DNA of 64,000 bases from Saxidomus purpurata (taxonomy: Eukaryota > Mollusca > Bivalvia > Venerida > Veneridae), in contig JAFMSR010000006.1 of NCBI GenBank assembly GCA_022818135.1, forward strand, positions 32,765,497-32,829,496. Reading direction: 5' to 3'. A program made the position numbers and the translations under genes. This document shows positions 10,601-22,600 of the stretch, piece by piece. Within the stretch, counting starts at the first letter, position 1. Each line of letters opens with the position of its first letter. The notes beneath the pieces were generated by a model. The model worked only from the letters and a program-made list of their open reading frames with translations, ran no database searches and was not told where the DNA came from.

Positions 10601-13600
10601 AACTATTAACTACAGGCTTTTTTGATTGACTACATTTTCTACAGCAAAAATCACAGATGAAATAACTCAAGGAAAGGCATTGGGTACAGTGGTCTCTTGT
10701 AATCCTACCAGTACCTATGTATTTTCAAGCAAATTTAGTTGAATTCTTTTTAAGTCACTGAGTCAAACATTTTTGAGTGCTCAGTGAACTTTGCTGGAGC
10801 CAACTGTATATATTATCTATTGTACTTAATTGCAAGTAGGTTTTACCATTTTTTGTCTGGTAACAAATTTTATTACTGTGTCATGTGGGGAAGTTTTCAC
10901 CTGCATACTATAGAGCTTTCTGATCACTTAATGTTTAGAATTGTAACTATATCCTGGTTTAAGTCAAGGTCACAGGTAAAGGTCAAAGGTCAAAATTGTT
11001 TTTTCTGCCGAGTACCCACAGGAAATTTGGTCTATCTAAATCTCTTGTTCTACACTGTTTTAAATGTTTATATTGCAGGGCGTAGATCTTAGACAGTACT
11101 CCAAACAGATAGAATCAGAGTTACTGCAAGTTGAGAATGCCTCGATTCAGGATTGTATCCTTGGATATGGTGTAGCATGCAGATAGTCTATGTACTTATA
11201 ATGATGTGTTTATAGAACAATCAAGTGCATTCCCCATATTTTTAATGAAAATGCGAAATTAAGAATCAAGTGCTTCCAAAATATCCTGGATTCGCAATCA
11301 GCCAATGGTTTATTTAGCACAATTTTGTACATATCAGCATATATTGCCTAAACACCACACAATTGTTATTTTGAAGTTTCTTTTTCTGAAAAATTGTCTC
11401 CAAATGTGTGCTTTATTGCAAATGGCAACACTTGTGAGTGACAGAGGGAATCCTGATATTAGAGCTTCATGTAGCTTTGTTTCACTTTTTCCATGTGCTG
11501 CCCCCTTTTTTCAGATGGTGAAGCTTTGTTGTATTTATATGTAACACATGTTTTAATTAAGATTAGAGAAGGACTCATATTGAATTTCATACATCGGTGG
11601 TCACCCATGGTTGTTGACTCTGCTACGCTCCATACATCGTCGGACACCCACGGTTGTTGACCCTGCTACGCTCCATACATCAGATGGAGCGTAGCGGAGT
11701 CAACAACCGTGGGTGTCTGACGATGATATTCATGATAATGGATCTTCAGATAATTTCTTAACTAAAGAACAAGACATTAAAGAGAGTGAGAACATAGCTA
11801 GTCTTCATAAACAGATAGCAGCATGTGATACAATACTAGAGGTTAGTAATTATTGTTTATAAATTTATCTTATGTTGCGCATTTAAAAATGCAGACTCGG
11901 CTATCTTAAGGTCAAAAATTAGATCATGAAGTCTGTTTTTTCTAGGAATAAATTTTCCTTTGATTTTGCACATTGGTCTTCACATGTCTTAAAGCAAGCG
12001 AAATATTCAGTACTTTATGGTCTTTCTTTGGTGTAGCAGCTCAGTTGTTATTTATACTAGAAAAAAAGTCTTAAAATCTTTCAGTGCTGGATTACATCGC
12101 TGGGCTAGCCAGTTCAGTTGAAGTTATATTTATGAAATAACATCCGTTCCAGCGGTGTTAGTCGTTTAATAAACAATGATTTGGAGTACTGATATGCAGT
12201 GATTAGCCACGAAGGCCAAAGGCCTGAGTGGTTTATAACTGCGCATCGGTACGACAAATTATTGTTTATTAGACGATAACAACGCTGAAAAGGATGTTAT
12301 TTCGATTCTAACATGACCAGATATTACAAAAGGTGAATAAATGCAAAGTTTTATTTTCTACGCGAACGCTCATTTAACGTCATGCGGCGCAATATGACGT
12401 CATGTTTACAGCATATCGTTTCCCGCGTTGTATATGGTTTAATATAACATAATTTTTCTACTCTTGTTATATAGAGACAAAATCGTGAGTCATGTTAGAA
12501 TACATGCATAGTGCATGAAATAAATATGGAAAAAGTACATACGTCGACATTGTTTTAAACTTAATATAATACAACTCTTTCATTATTTTATCCATAAATT
12601 TATTATCTATGAGTATCGCAAGTGCTAATGGGACTTTACTTTACGAGAAGTTTTTTGTAGTTTCGTAAGAAAAATCAGTATAAACAAATAAACAAAAGAA
12701 TTATTATTTTTCTCTGCAGCGAATGGAGCAGATGTTGAATGGTTTCCAGTCAGACCTTAGCAGCATCAGTACCGAGATCCAGTCTCTACAGGAACAGAGT
12801 ATAGCCATGAATGTCAAGTTAAAAAACAGACAGGTATTTTCACAGTAACATTGTCTTCCTTCTGTCATATAAAATTTTCCAGCCGGTGTGTGTAATGGAC
12901 CGTTCCAGTTTTCTAGGATAAATTTTAAAGCCTTCCTAAGCCTATTGTTACGGGATTACTTTCTCTTCATGGCTACGTCAACTGCTCATAAACAGTATCA
13001 CAAACACACCCACATGTTCTTCTGTGTAAACCAGGTCAACCATCAGACACGTGATGTCCCATTGTGGCCATTGGATAATCCTGCGAATTAATCTAAATAT
13101 TATTGTAAACACTGGAACCAGCCATGACTAGTCGATTCTTGATTGGTGTTGATTTTAGTACCACAGCAGTATATCACTGGCATCATTTTGTATGAAACTA
13201 TTCCGGTTCCAGGATATCTTTTTAACTCGCATTTGCAATTTAAAAAAATTTACACAGAGTTCAGGGTGCATGGGCATAGTGCGGGATAGTGGTAATGTAA
13301 GAGACAACACATACAGTGACACTAATTTCACATAGCTCTTTCCTCTCTTCGAGGTCGATTCCATTTGAATTGAGTCTCTAGAGTGATTCATCTAAGTTGA
13401 AAGAATTTCATTTGCAATGGAGTACAATATAAGTAAATATAAAAAACACAGATTGATACTGATTTTCCTCAGGAAAGAGATTTATTAGCTGGTGATAGTT
13501 TAATCATTGCATTGTTTCAGTCTATCCGGGGGGAGTTGAGTCAGTTTGTGGATGAAATGGTGATACCAGAGTCCATGATCAAGTAGGTTGAACATTCCCT

Positions 13601-16600
13601 TTATAATATTGGCAACCAAGATTTTACTTACGAAATGGAAATACATGTAGTGACTTAGATAGAAACATCATTTATATACTGAAAATAACATGTCACTTCT
13701 CAACTGAAACACTATTTTCTGCTCGTAAAGATAAATAGTAAACCTTACCAGTTTATGTAGTTGAACTAGCAGTGCATTAGATTCAGACACATATTGAGGG
13801 TCACGGGTTCAAGTCTTAAGCAGAAGATGGCAGTCCCAATCAAGCAGTAGTCCTCGGGTACCTACAATGGTTAGGCAATTTTTAAATGCCTGCCTGTAAA
13901 TACAATGTACATGATTCCCTGTTGGAACATGTATAATTCAACCCCAACAAAAACATTTGTAGAATCAAGTTTATGTAGTATGACTGCAATCTGCCAGTCT
14001 TTGATAGGATCTCCCAATTTTGACATTAAACAACTTTAGTAAGGAGGCATGTACGGGAGAATATGCCAGGTCGTACTGTGTATACCTTGAACAAGGACGG
14101 TGGACCATAAGCACATGTACAAAGAAACAAATAAACAAACAAACAAACAAACATTTGTAGTCTAATTGTGATTATGTCTCCTTGTGTTTCAGCCATATTT
14201 TGGACAGCCCTGTAACAGAAAGGGAGTTCTTAGAACAGTTACATGAGCTAAATCACAAGATTAACTTCGTAAAGGAACAGTCATTCCGCGATGCAAGGTC
14301 ATGTCTTGATGTGAGAGATATTCTTGAAAAACTGAAAATCAAGGTCAGTGAAGCATTTACAACATACATGTTTGTTACTTTCAACCTTCCGCACTGTGAC
14401 ACTGAGGTACCAGGTATCATAACAAGATGCTGTGATATTTGTATTTAAGGGTTGAGCAAAACAAAAAGAAAACTATGGCGATTTAGATTGTCTATAGTCC
14501 CGATTGACCCTATAATTTCTCGTCTGGTGAAACTACCAAGACCCCATTGAAAAATACATGAGAAAGATAAACTTCTACATGTATAGTATAGAGTGATTGG
14601 AATGAGAATGTGTTATAGTTATGAAATTGATTTGCAAAAAAAATGACAAAGGTTTTGATTTTTTCAGTGTCAAGAGTATTTTCCTGTGTAGGGTATATTA
14701 AGAAGTGGTAAGTGCAAGTTTCTGCCCAAGAATGTTTTCATTTGTCTCTCAAAGTTGGGTCAACCATACTGTTTTTTGATTGTCAAATATCAAATTCCTT
14801 TTAGGAGGAGGTTAAAAGTTGGATAAACACAAAATGTACAAATGTTGACACAAGCTGGTCATTGATAGAAATTTTATTATTAAAAGTAAATTTTAAGATA
14901 GCAATTATAAAATTAATATAATTCTGATTTCTAAATACAACATAATATCTGTGTAAAATGAGAAACACCGTCCCTAATTTGCAACTGTTTATTGGCCTCA
15001 CTAGGTCTCTTATGAGGACAGAATGGTACCTAGCACAGAAGCTTCAGAATAGGAACCAGTTTGATAAAACATGGAATGACTATGTCATTGCTTGATAATG
15101 ATGCTTGAGTGTGTCAGTGGGTCTGGGGGTTTCAAGTAGCAGCACTGTCTTAGTTATTTTTCATTAGAGAAGAAATACTAGTCATGTACCCGGTGATGAG
15201 GTAAAAAAATACATCTGATAGTGTGGATATTTACGCTGGTGGATATATTCGCGAAATTCGCAAACATTTCCATGTCGCGAACTTAACCACTTATACAGTA
15301 CGTTAGACTGAAGATATCTCTTACAGGACATGCACCTTTTTATCATCTATATTTTTTTTCTCTTTTTGTTAAAATAAGCGATATTCATGAGGTGGTCAAA
15401 GAATACTTAACTTACATGTAATGTATAAAGAACATGCTCAACAGAGTTGTCTCCCCTACAACTTTTTGTTACAATTTACTTCCTGGCGAATGAAGTATTA
15501 AACATTGCCTTTTGTCCATTTCTGCAAGGAAATTTCAGTAATATTACTTGAAATAAAGTAAAGATGAATAATTTTTTGGAGGAAATATTCCCTACTTGTA
15601 AATGTAACCTTGCCTGTTCGTTTCTCTATTTTCCATATTTTTCTGTACATGACAGGGAAATTCTGTTGACTTTTCTTTTCTCATACATCATTACAGTCGA
15701 GTTTTCAATTGTTGTACATGTATTTATTTCAACTCTAGATTCTATACTCCTCTATAATTACACATTGAAGAAAAGTGTAAATATCTATTATATAAAATAA
15801 ACAGGGTGACACTGAGTAAAGAGGTCTGAAAAGAAAAAGAAAGAAAAATACCTTAAGAAAGGATCATGAAATCCAGCTGTAGAAATTAAAGGACTGCTGG
15901 AATTTCGTTAAAGCTGCTTGCTCTGTTACCTTTGAAAAAAATATTTTTTTTTTTAAATTGACAATCTTATTCATAAATATAAAACTAAAGGCTAGAATCA
16001 AAATATAAGCAAAAATCTAGGTAGGAATTTGCAGAAATCGATTGAAAATGTCGGTGACATGGCACCGCTACACTACATGTTTATATTGAAATTTAGCGTA
16101 TTTTTTATGCCCCCCACAAAGTGGGGTGCATATAGCGTTGCACTTGTCCGTCCGTCCGTCCGTCAGTCCGTCAGTCCGTCAGTCCGTCCGTACGTCCCGA
16201 AATCTTGTGAACGCAACTCCTCTTAAACCGGATGGCAGATTTTGCTTAAACTTCCAGGGATGAACAACCTTAATGTGTAGATGGTAGTAAAGGAAGGAAT
16301 TTTCGCGGCGACCAAATTTAACAGAATTATGGCCCTTTGTTGATTTTTTCACTATATATCTTGTGAACGCAACTCCTCTTAAACCGGATGGCAGATTTTG
16401 CTTAAACTTCCAGGGATGAACAACCTTAATGTGTAGATGGTAGTAAAGAAAGGAATTTTTGCTGCGACCAAATTTAACAGAATTATGGCCCTTTGTTGAT
16501 TTTTTCACTATATACTATGTAGAAATTTTGTGAACGCAACTCCTCTTAAACCGGATGGCAGATTTTGCTTAAACTTCCAGGGATGAACAACCTTAATGTG

Positions 16601-19600
16601 TAGATGGCAGTAAAGGAAGGAATTTTTGCTGCGGCCAAATTTAACAGAATTATGGCCCTTTGTTGATTTTTTCACTATATACCATATAGAAATTTTGTGA
16701 ACGCAACTCCTCTTAAACTGGTTGGCAGATTTTGCTTAAACTTCCAGGGATGAACAACCTTAATGTGTAGATGGTAGTAAAGGAAGGAATTTTTGTTGCG
16801 ACCAAATTTAACAGAATTATGGCCCTTTGTTAAGTTTTTCACTATATACCATATAGAAATATTGTGAACGCAACTCCTCTTAAACCGGATGGCAGATTTT
16901 GCTTAAACTTCCAGGGATGAACAGCTTTAATGTGTAGATGGTAGTAAAGGAAGAAATTTTTGTTGCGACCAAATTTAACAGAATTATGGCCCTTTGTTGA
17001 TTTTTTCACTATATACCATATAAATTTGTTGCGACCAAATTTAACAGAATTATGGCCCTTTGTTGATTTTTTCACTATATACTATATAAATAATTGAACA
17101 TATAAATTTTACATTTGTAATTTAATTTAACATGTACATAAGGTTACCTGTAGATCATTTTAGGTATATGTACAGAAATGAAACAGTGGAATGAAAAAGT
17201 TCCACATAAAAATCTTACATACAGATATGCTTGCTCTTGTTTATGAGCACATCTGCACAGTGGGGGCATCGGTGTCCTTTGGACACAATTCTAGTTTTAA
17301 TTTAGAGATATACATGACAGGAATTTATACTGGAGCTTTTTATATGACCATAATGTTCTCAAATATTTTATTTACATACAATTTGAAGAACTTTATTTTT
17401 TTACCAAAATCTGAGAGCGAGCAGCTTTGAATGTTAAATTTAAAGTGTGTATAGAATTCGTTGAATGATTTGTTTCTGTCGGATTTTATATGTTCGCCAA
17501 TCCATTTAACATTATGCTTCTAACAGTACTTGTAGGATACGGCTGATACTTGCTAATATACATCTTTTCTAAAACTTTTCCAGGCAATTGCAAAGATCAG
17601 GGAGTTTTGTCTACTGAAGATCAATTCGTTCAAGAAGCCTATGACCAATTACCAGATTCCTCAAGACACCATGTTAAAATTTAGGTCAGTATACATTAGT
17701 CTTCTCTGATGGATGTGTTTGAAATGCTTACTGTAAAAGTTGGATTTTTTTCGTGATGTTTTTATTTTCACTTATGTTAAACTTTGTGAACGAAGCATTT
17801 TGCAGATTTGCCAAACTCGCTGAAATAGCAAACAAACAATGATTATAACAAAAGTGTTTGCCCGCGAATTCAAAACCTTGTGAATAAATAGAAAATTGGA
17901 AAATCGCGAAATAAACATCCAATGAATATAAAGACTTTTACAGTATCTTTTTGTGATGTCGTGAATGGTTTCTAGTTATGTCGATTTAAACACTTGCTAT
18001 TGCTTTAGAAAGAGATATGTGTGGTCAAAAACCTTCCTTATCAGAGGAAGTTCAGTTCCAATAAAAGTCAAGGAAAATCATCAAATTTGGTCATTTCTAA
18101 GAAATCATATTTTGACTTTTTGCATCGTTAAGATTTAGGAATTAGGTAGAAAGCATTTGTGACTCAAAGGGGAAAAGTTGCAATGTATGTACTGGAATTT
18201 TGCATGAGAAAAAGTAAAATAAGCTCTGGTTAATAATGTCTATTGATGTTCTAAATTAGTAATGATTTTGGAATGCTGAAATTAAAGTTATTACAGTCTA
18301 CAAGATGGAACTAAATTTATTCGAATTAAGTTTGTACAATAAAATCATGGAAGAAGTTCAGTCAAAAAAACACTAGATTTAAGATTTATACGTGATATAT
18401 TACAGGTTTTTCAATGAGTTTTTGATGACCAATGAGAGACATGTTGCTAAGGAAGTGAGAGATGAGTACATGGATACGATGAGTAAAATCTACTTCTCTT
18501 ATTTTAAAGGATACCTGAGTAGACTAATGAAGCTACAGGTATACATTATGTCTGTACAATGTTTTGTTTACAAATAAATGAATATGAGCTGTTTTGGTGA
18601 TTTAATTGTTCAGAACATAAAATAAGGATCAAGTCAGAGACCAGGGTTTGAAATTGTAGTGTACGGCAACATCACATTGCAATGCCAAATAAGAATGCCG
18701 TAGACCACTTATATATAATAACTGTTGTTAAAACTCCAGAAAGGGTAGCATTGCGAAAGTTATAGTTAAATACCATGAATATATACAGTTACAATTATTC
18801 CTATTGAAAATAGTTGATAAATGACAAAATCTTACATCTTTTCTGATAATGCTCTTACATATTTGTAAAAACATTTTTTTTTCTTGAAAGACATCTTGAA
18901 TCTGCCATGCACATGTTTTTATGACATTTACAATATTCAAGTTTTATTTAAAAATTGCAACTTGAGCATAATTCCTGTCACTTTATTTATTGGTGGTATC
19001 AGGAACGTAGAATATACTTTGATTCTACATTCCTGGTGGTATGGATGATTGATAATTTTCAGAGATAACAAAGTTTGTTATTTAATGTGATTTCAGTTTG
19101 AGGAACTGGCAACAAAGGATGACCTCATGGCTGTTGATGAAACTGCAAAAAAAGATATCCTTTATGGAGTAGTCTGTGTGAAATCTTATAAGTTTATCTC
19201 ATACATATTTGAAATATAGAGGAAAAATATGGAAATTCGGGGGGAGAGAGGGCGCAATGGTAGGATATCAATGGTAGCCTGGTTACTAACTTTTAATTAT
19301 GCTTTGTCTGTTGAAGAGGCAGTACAGAGTTTTAAAAAAAATAAAATATTTTATTACTTTGAGACGTATTTGATGTTCATTGGGCACTGATTTTCATGGA
19401 TTTCATGTGTAGGTTAATCCACTGACCCTAGTAAATAATCATCTAGCATTCCTAATTATGCACAACGTTGCCTGTACTCTGTCCGTGATAAAAGAGGTGT
19501 TTATTCACCCTAAGTTTATAATTCTTGCAGCAGTAACGAGCCTCTTGAATTTTTTAATGAAATGATTTAACAATGTTGTATACACACGAGGGAAATGATC

Positions 19601-22600
19601 TTTACCAATGCGTTTGGGTTAAGATTCCTTAACAGTTTCCAAGTTTCTTTACCAGCAAGTCAACACTGAAAAATAAATCAACAGTGTTTACACTGAGTAA
19701 CCGTGGTGATGTGTTGACCACAGAATTAGAAGCACCAATAATTGTACCTCATTCTGCTCAAAAATCTGAAAATAGAGTAAGTACAACTTGAAAATCAAAT
19801 AAGTATAACAACTTGAAAATAGAGTAAGTACAACTTGAAAATAGAATAAGTATAACAACTTGAAAAAGTAGTAACGAAAGTAAGTTAACAACTTGAAAAT
19901 AGAGTAAGTACAACTTGAAAATAGAATTAGTATAACAACTTGAAAATAGAGTAAGTACAACTTGAAAATAGAATAAGTATAATAACTTGAAAATAGAGTA
20001 AGTACAACTTGAAAATAGAGAAAGTACAACTTGAAAATAGAATAAGTATAATAACTTGAAGATAGAGTAAGTACAACTTGAAATTAGAGTAAGTACAACT
20101 TGAAAATAGAGTAAGTACAACTATAAAGTAGGATACTGTAAAACTCTTTATTTGCAACTTGTTTCCAATTTTCTATCTATCTCCAAGTTTTTGAAATCAC
20201 GTGCAAGCATTTTTTGATATATATTAATATTGTTTGTTTGCCTTTTTAGCGAGTTTGATGAATTCTTGAAGTACTTTTTAGTGGAAAAGTAGCCAAAAAA
20301 CCCTGCTTTTACAGTTTTATGAAAAAGATAGTTTACTTATTTTTCACAACTCTTCTGATACTTGAATTCCAGCCATTTAATGAAATTCAATGTGGTCACC
20401 TCTTTATTTCCTTAAAATGCTGGCTTACTTATATGGAACATTGAATATTAAACAATTAAAATTTAGAAAGGTTTGTGATGTTTTTAATTTTAATCATGAA
20501 TTCATCAAATCTTGTTGAAAATTTTTTAAACTTTGAAAATTATTTGTATGTTTATATTTTTACAGTATACATTTGAGAGTTTATTCCGAAGTTTACATTT
20601 TGCGCTGATGGATAACACATGTAGAGAGTACATGTTCCTGACTGATTTCTTCATGGTTTCTGGCACTTCTGCTATAGACCTGTTCAATGCAGTTCTTGGG
20701 AAAACACTGTCAATTTATCTGGTAGGTTTATGTGTTGATTTACACCAGACTATTTTCATGAAGAATATACATCTTTAGGATATTAAATAAAACCTGTAAA
20801 GTTTTCATTTCTAACTGTTATACAGTGCTGCTTAAATTTAGGGGATGGTGTAAATTGGAAATTGGGTAATTTTCATGTGATGAAAATTATGTGATTTGTG
20901 AGCAGACAGACTTATTTTTAATTTGTGAAAAGGAAATTTTCTAATAGTAAATCTATGTGAAATGAAATTTTCGCGAGAGTTTTAATTTGCTATGTAGGAA
21001 ATTTTTGGAAAAAAAAAAAATTAAATAATTGCTATTATACCTAATTTACAGTAGATCTATTTAAGAAAAAAATGTGGTATGAAAAAAACTTGGAATTCTC
21101 TTAAATCAGCAGACCCAGCCCAGTAATTAGTGGCAAATAAAATTGCATTCTTTTTCCTGCATTACTATCTCAACAGCCACAGACTCTAAAATCCTCAGGT
21201 AAATGATGCAGTATTTAAAGATAAAAGCAATCAACAGAATGGATATACGATGTGTGAATTTACAATTGATGCAAAGTAGTAAAAGATGAATGCGAAAGTG
21301 TGTATGATGTGTTGTTATTTTGTTATAACAGAAATCAATGGAGGAGCATATAAATGAATGTTATGATTCCATCGCCATATTCTTGTCAATCCACATTGTA
21401 CACCGGTTCCGGTCTATCATGGAAAGTAGAGGGGTACCAGCTCTTGAAAGGTTTGTTTTTACTGGAGAGGAAATTGTTCTTTGTTTAAGTACATGTAAAT
21501 ACTATAGAACTGTTAAGTGTTTAGATTTTCAAGTTTTAATCTGAGGTAGTCCTTTCCAGCATTATGAGAGTGTTTATTCTTAAGTGTTAGTGATACACTT
21601 TGTGAGAAAAAGACAACAGCTTAACACAAAATTATCCTGTTACTCTCTGTACTGTTCAATAGTCTAATAGTGAGTTGAAGTCTTAACTAAAAAGTTCCTT
21701 TTGATTGTATAGTTTCCAGCATTCTTTAAAAGCTAAGAAGTTTTTGATTACAAAAATCAACATTTTGATGAAACACGGCAGCAGTTTAGCACTATTTTTT
21801 GGCTGCTATAGAGTGTTATAAATTTCATCATAGATGAGACATATTCCTCAACTCCATATTTACCTATAAGACCAGAGCAATCTGCATGTAGAATTATTCA
21901 GAAACCTTCCTTGACTCGACCTCCTCCGAGAAAGGGTTCGTTACTGATTATTAAAGTTAATTAAATTTGATTGATTTATTTCTTGAATTATTCACTGGCC
22001 ATTCAGATCTGCCTATCGGTCCGTTGGTTAGTCGAGGAATGTTTCTGAATATAGCCATAAGTATTTCAATAGTTTTGAGTATTTTATGAATTCGTAACAA
22101 ACTTTATTCCTAGAAAGTGCAGTTTTCTTTCAGTGTCTGCCTAGTAAGAATTAAAATGACTATTCAGTCACTAACCTGTTTATTTGCAAATATTTCTAGG
22201 TATTGGGACAGTGTATTACAGATAATGTGGCCGCGATTTGAATATATCCTTGCGCTCAATACGCAGAGTGTGCGTGACTGCGACACCGAGAGACTTGGGC
22301 ATATAGATGTCAGACCTAATTATGTAAGTGTAGAAACAGTGCAAAGTTTTTATAAGAATTTCCTTAGTTACAAGATCCTCTAGACATAGACTGTCATAGA
22401 TCGTGAGACTGGAAAGTTTTAACATTAACTATAGGATTTTCGTTTAACATTTATTAGGTGATTCTCATATGTTGAGGCTATTTATGATATAAGGAATTCA
22501 CGGTTAAGATATGTAAGAATACACAATTTTTGATGACATATCAATGACAAAAAAGTTCAGAATATCTTTGAAAATAACTAGAGCTAGTAATCTTGAAAAT

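Noticed and set aside
16179..17075. Minus-strand frames with repeated KKSTKGHNSVKFGR
   Set aside because: Translation of the ~168-bp satellite unit. Frames end where units diverge and there is no gene context.
19688..20157. Overlapping minus-strand open frames of 76-120 codons with repeats such as YFQVVLTLFSS
   Set aside because: They are translations of the 22/25-bp minisatellite at the VPS52 exon 12 donor, open in several frames at once.
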